Shown: in pieces, positions 5,756-8,873 of the stretch
How the letters are laid out: each line of letters begins with the position of its first letter
Numbering within the stretch: the stretch's first letter is position 1
Source of the DNA: Acidobacteriota bacterium
GTDB lineage: Bacteria; Acidobacteriota; Terriglobia; Terriglobales; Acidobacteriaceae
Assembly (NCBI GenBank): GCA_021810735.1
Contig: JAJZIF010000124.1
Coordinates: 1 to 8,873 of the forward strand
Direction: 5' to 3'
Length of the DNA stretch: 8,873 nt
Notes under the pieces: model-generated
What the model was told of the DNA's origin: nothing
Seen by the model: the letters and a program-made list of their open reading frames with translations, nothing else
Database searches by the model: none
Position numbers and translations under genes: made by a program

Positions 5756-7414
5756 TTGAACAGGGTTTGCGTTCGCATTTTGACAAGTGTTTGCATGGTG
5801 AGCATAACCGTGCCCTCGTTTCTATTGGCTCAGCCGCCTCAGTCCGTTTCCGTAGATGGATTCCTCACCCAAATAATTGGAGGAATCTTACACATCGGAA
5901 GCCTCGCCGTTCAGATGCACCGTGCGACTGAATGTTCGACCTATGACACGACCTATGCGGCCAGGACTCACGATGTAAAGATTCGGAAAGAGAGTTCACC
6001 ATGCGCCAGTCTCCCTCTGGTAATCGGAACTTATGTTCACGTGCGGGGTACGCCGGGGGAAACGGGAATTCTCGAGGCACACACAATAGAAATTAACGAT
6101 CCGTGGACGGTCGCCGAAGTGCAACAAGCAGGCTGGGGCCCACTGCGGGCACAGCGAAAACCGTGGCTCAGAAAGCTAAGTTCGTTGAGCGGCGGACCGC
6201 TCAACGGCAAATTTGCAGGCGGTTCCTTCCTTCAGGAATCTCCTGAAGGAATTGCGTCAAAGAACGGGGCCGCCGTGAACCTCTGGATCAACGGGTTCCC
6301 GCTGCTAGCGACGAAGGCCACCGCTCTGAGCATGGGGGCTCGAAGCATTAGTTCTGCATCCATGGTGCGGATAGCAACAGATAATTCTGGGAACATACCG
6401 GTGTTCCCTCGGCTGCCCAATCGAACGCCTCTCACCTTCCCAGCAACGGATAGTCTGGTAGCGGGGAAGTTTGTTGCGTATAGGGGAAAGCAACGGGCTA
6501 ATGGGCGTATGGTCGCGGATAGGCTGGATATTGTTTCCGTCGCATCCCTGAAGTCATCAATGGCAAGCCTAGGCGTAACCGAACCCCAGGTAATCGAGCC
6601 CAACTATGAAGCACACACCCCAGGTCGAATCTCTTACGGCGCTGGGAACGCAATCGAAATCATTCCCAATCGCACAATCCAAGAGTACGTGCGAGGAATC
6701 GGAACTGATCTCATCCCACGTTACCAAAGGGTTATGGACGATACCAATGAGCAAAAGATCAAATTCCGCTTCTATGTAGTTCGCCAATTCCGCAATGCTA
6801 GCAAGAACGGATTTGTTCAAATTGACGGCAAAATAAGCCAGGTATCTTCATCGGAGTGGAGGAGGGGCATACGCAGCCCTTTTATGCTTCCCACTGACCA
6901 TAAGTTGATTGACGGAATCGTTGAGATGCCGGATGGAATGATTCTCATACCCGAGACATTCCTGAATAGGTTACAAAACAAAGCTCAGCTCGCTTTCGCT
7001 CTATCAACTGCGGTGCAATCCGTCGTGCAACGGCTGCAGTTTATTGCGGTCGCCGAGATGAAACCTGGACTTGGAAACTACGGGATGCCATCCACCGGAA
7101 TTGGCTACATGGAAACTATGCTGGCCCTCCGCATCGGCATCCGCCAGATGTATCTGGCAGGCTACGATATTCGCGAAGCCCCGTTTGCATGGGCGGTGGC
7201 GCAAGGTAAGCCAGTCAACAATCCTGTGATTAACTCGAAGCACCCGGACAAGGAAATTCCTTGGTATGCGGCGTATGCGTTCAACTACATCAGCCAGTAT
7301 TACAAGGACGTGGATTCCAGCAAGCTTAAGCGCGGCAGGCGTGAGTACCAGCAGTTCCTCCAGGAACTCTACAAGGCCGATCCCGGCCTGGCCCATGCGG
7401 GCGAGCGGAAATAG
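5756..7414 (+). CDS. A4: exported M48-like pseudo-peptidase, most diverged copy
   Basis: 552-aa paralogue starting at TTG 5756. Signal peptide ~1-25 (core 8-24, likely cleavage after FLLA). First DUF5666-like segment ~30-120 (VDGFLTQI, YVHVRGTPGETGILEA) with the Cys60/Cys83 pair; a linker of about 40 residues rich in W, R and G follows (~120-160), absent from A1-A3; second segment ~160-265 (GGSFLQESPEG, WINGFPL, NGRMVADRLDI). M48-like domain ~305-552 (IQEYVRGIG, FRFYVVR, EMPDGMILIPETFL, LSTAVQSVVQ). HExxH is TAVQS (418-422), and the Glu at the third-ligand position is Met455, so all three ligands are lost. A basic insert lies before the EMPDG strand. The final 94 codons match A1-A3 except for a changed tail (LAHAGERK). 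No B gene follows. Predicted non-catalytic and extracytoplasmic. Confidence 0.85.
   Translation: MNRVCVRILTSVCMVSITVPSFLLAQPPQSVSVDGFLTQIIGGILHIGSLAVQMHRATECSTYDTTYAARTHDVKIRKESSPCASLPLVIGTYVHVRGTPGETGILEAHTIEINDPWTVAEVQQAGWGPLRAQRKPWLRKLSSLSGGPLNGKFAGGSFLQESPEGIASKNGAAVNLWINGFPLLATKATALSMGARSISSASMVRIATDNSGNIPVFPRLPNRTPLTFPATDSLVAGKFVAYRGKQRANGRMVADRLDIVSVASLKSSMASLGVTEPQVIEPNYEAHTPGRISYGAGNAIEIIPNRTIQEYVRGIGTDLIPRYQRVMDDTNEQKIKFRFYVVRQFRNASKNGFVQIDGKISQVSSSEWRRGIRSPFMLPTDHKLIDGIVEMPDGMILIPETFLNRLQNKAQLAFALSTAVQSVVQRLQFIAVAEMKPGLGNYGMPSTGIGYMETMLALRIGIRQMYLAGYDIREAPFAWAVAQGKPVNNPVINSKHPDKEIPWYAAYAFNYISQYYKDVDSSKLKRGRREYQQFLQELYKADPGLAHAGERK
7130..7414 (+). repeat. Homogenised 3' block of A4
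   Basis: 285-nt copy ending the array. Nearly identical to A3 in its centre; the last ~10 codons differ, and the similarity stops at the stop codon because no B gene follows. Confidence 0.85.
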
Positions 7415-7433
7415 CCATTCCCTGGCGGCAAGC

Positions 7434-7446
7434 TTCCGGGCCGGAA
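7434..7446 (+). terminator. Small GC-rich hairpin after A4
   Basis: Perfect palindrome TTCCGG-G-CCGGAA about 20 nt after the A4 stop, in the 78-nt gap before the DUF3147 pair. It marks the composition boundary and may act as a weak transcription stop or mRNA end. No T-tract follows, so it is not a classical intrinsic terminator. Confidence 0.25.
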
Positions 7447-7492
7447 TCCCATCGACGATGCGTGGTAATGTCCATGAGAGGGTCTGCTGGCG

Positions 7493-7834
7493 TTGAAAGA
7501 AATCCTGCTGCGATTCCTGATTGGCGGGGCGTTTGTTTCCGGCTTCGCTTTTATCGGGGACATTTTTCGTCCGAAGAGCTTTGCGGGCCTGTTCGGGGCG
7601 GCGCCGTCCATCGCGTTGGCGACCCTGACGCTGACCATCGCGACCACGGGCAAGCACGATGCGATCGTCGAGACGCACTCGATGATGGCAGGGGCGATCG
7701 CGTTTTTCGTTTATGCCTCCTGCGTAAGCTGGCTGATGATGAAGAAGAACATTTCCGCGTTGCGGACCACTTCGTTACTGATGGTGGTGTGGTTCGCCGC
7801 AGCATTGGGGCTATGGTTCGCATGGCTGCGATAG
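7493..7834 (+). CDS. DUF3147-type small membrane protein, first of a pair
   Basis: 113 aa with four predicted membrane helices (about 5-22, 30-52, 62-83, 92-112). The RFLIGGAFV start and the AGLFGAAPSIAL segment match the DUF3147 pattern as I know it (a glycine-rich first helix, then AGL...P.). Function of the family is unknown; it sits in the inner membrane. Start TTG 7493 is chosen because GAGAGGG lies 10 nt upstream and it gives a complete first helix; there is no better ATG. The second DUF3147-like gene starts 7 nt after the stop, so the two form an operon. Codon use is GC-rich, unlike the array upstream. Confidence 0.75.
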   Translation: MKEILLRFLIGGAFVSGFAFIGDIFRPKSFAGLFGAAPSIALATLTLTIATTGKHDAIVETHSMMAGAIAFFVYASCVSWLMMKKNISALRTTSLLMVVWFAAALGLWFAWLR

Positions 7835-7841
7835 GGCGGCG

Positions 7842-8267
7842 ATGAAAATCAGCGCAGGGCTTTCTTCCGTCCGCCAGAGCCACTGGTATGACTACGGCAT
7901 ACGATTTCTTTTCGGCGGCATCATCACGGTGGCGACCGGACTGATCGCGAAGAAATTCGGGTTCACGGTTGCGGGTCTGTTTCTTGCATTTCCGGCGATT
8001 TTTCCGGCCAGCGCAACGCTGATTGAAAAATGCGAGCGCGAAAAAAAGGAACGAGCTGGAATGCACGGCACCCGCCGTGGGCGCGTGCTTGCCAGCGTGG
8101 ATGCGGCGGGCGCGGCGATCGGGAGCCTGGGGCTGATTGTGTTTGGGGGCTATCTCTGGAAGATGCTGCCGGCGCAGTCCACGGCCGTGGCCCTGGGGAC
8201 GGCGACGATGTTGTGGTTCGGGATTTCCGTCTGGCTCTGGGCGCTGCGCAAAGGCATTCGCAAATGA
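7842..8267 (+). CDS. DUF3147-type small membrane protein, second of a pair
   Basis: 141 aa with four predicted helices (about 19-36, 42-61, 83-105, 112-134) and a charged cytoplasmic-type loop (62-81, rich in K, E and R). RFLFGGIIT and TVAGLFLAFPAIFPAS parallel the first copy, so the two are homologous and derive from a duplication. Two half-size four-helix proteins encoded side by side suggest a heterodimer in the membrane, by analogy with paired small transporters; this is inference. The start ATG is 7 nt after the preceding stop. The ribosome site is weak (GGGCGGCG), so translation may depend on the upstream gene. Confidence 0.75.
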   Translation: MKISAGLSSVRQSHWYDYGIRFLFGGIITVATGLIAKKFGFTVAGLFLAFPAIFPASATLIEKCEREKKERAGMHGTRRGRVLASVDAAGAAIGSLGLIVFGGYLWKMLPAQSTAVALGTATMLWFGISVWLWALRKGIRK

Positions 8268-8343
8268 GCTATCTCCTGGTTGACAGGCATACGCGATTGC
8301 CCCTTGCATTCGCTGGATTTGTTCGCTTGAATAGGTCTTTGTT
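8268..8343 (+). promoter_or_regulatory. Gap before fabD with possible promoter
   Basis: 76 nt. It contains a perfect TTGACA at 8280-8285; the best -10 at 18 nt is TTGCAT (8304-8309), which is poor. An AGG at 8333-8335 lies 8 nt before ATG 8344. A promoter is plausible because fabD is normally expressed constitutively, but the -10 is unconvincing. Confidence 0.25.
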
Positions 8344-8873
8344 ATGGTCACCGAATCGGCGAGACCCGCAGCACAGATGAAAGTGGCATTCCTGTTTCCC
8401 GGCCAAGGCTCCCAGACCGTCGGCATGGGGCGGGAATTGCAGGAGCAATTTCCGGAGGCCCGTGCGGTTTTTGAAGAAGCGGACGAGGCGCTGGGCTTTG
8501 CGATTTCGCGGCTCTGCTTCGAGGGCCCGGAAGACCAGTTGAAGCTGACGGAGCATACCCAGCCCGCGATCCTGACGGTTTCCGTTGCCGCGTTGCGCGT
8601 GCTGGTGGCGCGTGGAGTGACTTGCGAGGCTGCGGCCGGCCACTCCTTGGGAGAATACGCGGCGCATGTGGCGGCGGAGACGTTTTCCTTTGCCGATGCG
8701 GTGCGCACGGTTCGCAATCGCGGCCGCTACATGCAGGCCGCGGTTCCCGCGGGCATGGGCGCCATGGCTGCAATTCTCGGCATGCCGGCAGCGGACGTGG
8801 CGAGCCTTTGCGAGGAGGCGGCGCGGGAGACCGGCGAAGTTGTTGGCGCGGCCAACATGAACTCTCCGGAGCA
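8344..8873 (+). CDS. fabD: Malonyl-CoA:ACP transacylase, 5' part (runs off the window)
   Basis: The reading frame is open from ATG 8344 to the window edge (176 codons), about 55-60% of the usual ~310 aa. The protein transfers malonyl from CoA to acyl carrier protein in type II fatty acid synthesis in the cytoplasm. Visible signature: VAFLFPGQGSQ near the N-terminus, EGPEDQLKLTEHTQPAIL, the nucleophile motif GHSLGEYAA with Ser101 (counted from 8344), and the VRNRGRYMQ segment holding the malonate-binding Arg region, then GAMAAILGM. An alternative ATG at 8377 gives MKVAFLFPGQGSQ, the usual family start, and puts the serine at residue 90, near Ser92 of E. coli FabD. ATG 8344 has the better ribosome site (AGG), so the start is open between the two. 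Counted GC around 8581-8640 is about 73%. Confidence 0.93.
   Translation, partial: MVTESARPAAQMKVAFLFPGQGSQTVGMGRELQEQFPEARAVFEEADEALGFAISRLCFEGPEDQLKLTEHTQPAILTVSVAALRVLVARGVTCEAAAGHSLGEYAAHVAAETFSFADAVRTVRNRGRYMQAAVPAGMGAMAAILGMPAADVASLCEEAARETGEVVGAANMNSPE

Noticed and set aside
1313..7414. The 285-nt blocks as an insertion element or integron-type site
   Set aside because: They are coding, in frame, and end at the stop codons. There are no terminal inverted repeats, target duplications, transposase or integrase in the window.
7004..7678. 224-codon minus-strand frame
   Set aside because: Shadow of the A4 3' block. Similar antisense frames recur opposite A1, A2 and A3 simply because the block is repeated.
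7551..8717. 388-codon open frame on the minus strand
   Set aside because: It lies opposite the DUF3147 pair and fabD. Its product is low-complexity (Ser/Ala/Arg-rich) as expected from a GC-rich shadow frame, while the plus-strand genes have clear family motifs.

Overview
The window looks like a chromosomal fragment of a Gram-negative-type bacterium, most likely an Acidobacteriota (Terriglobia-like) genome. This is inferred from the exported M48-like proteins with DUF5666-like N-terminal domains, a combination I associate with that phylum; no rRNA or other taxonomic marker is present. All genes are on the + strand.

Region 1 (about 3-7414) is a tandem array of four diverged paralogues (A1-A4, 505-552 aa). 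Each has two beta-rich DUF5666-like segments followed by a domain that aligns with the M48 metallopeptidase fold, but the zinc-binding HExxH motif is replaced by YAITS, YAATS, YAITS and TAVQS. They are therefore predicted pseudo-peptidases. A2-A4 have signal peptides, and all four keep one cysteine pair in the first domain, so they probably act outside the cytoplasm. A1, A2 and A3 are each followed 2 nt after the stop by a small conserved gene (B1-B3, 82-96 aa) of unknown function. B1 and B2 overlap the next A start by ATGA and GTGA. The layout A1-B1-A2-B2-A3-B3 reads as one translationally coupled operon. A4 follows after a 122-nt leader and has no B partner. A TTGA at bases 3-6 suggests that the array continues upstream.

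The last 285 nt of all four A genes have exactly the same length and are nearly identical, while the N-terminal two thirds are strongly diverged. This points to gene conversion or cassette-like reshuffling over a constant C-terminal end. A1 appears damaged at its 5' end.

Region 2 (7493-8267) holds two adjacent small membrane proteins of the DUF3147 type. Region 3 (8344 to the window end) is the 5' part of fabD, the malonyl-CoA:ACP transacylase of fatty acid synthesis. Regions 2 and 3 are clearly GC-richer than the array and look like core genome, so the array is probably an accessory or fast-evolving island beside housekeeping genes. The array is the candidate undescribed system; its biochemical role cannot be read from the sequence.
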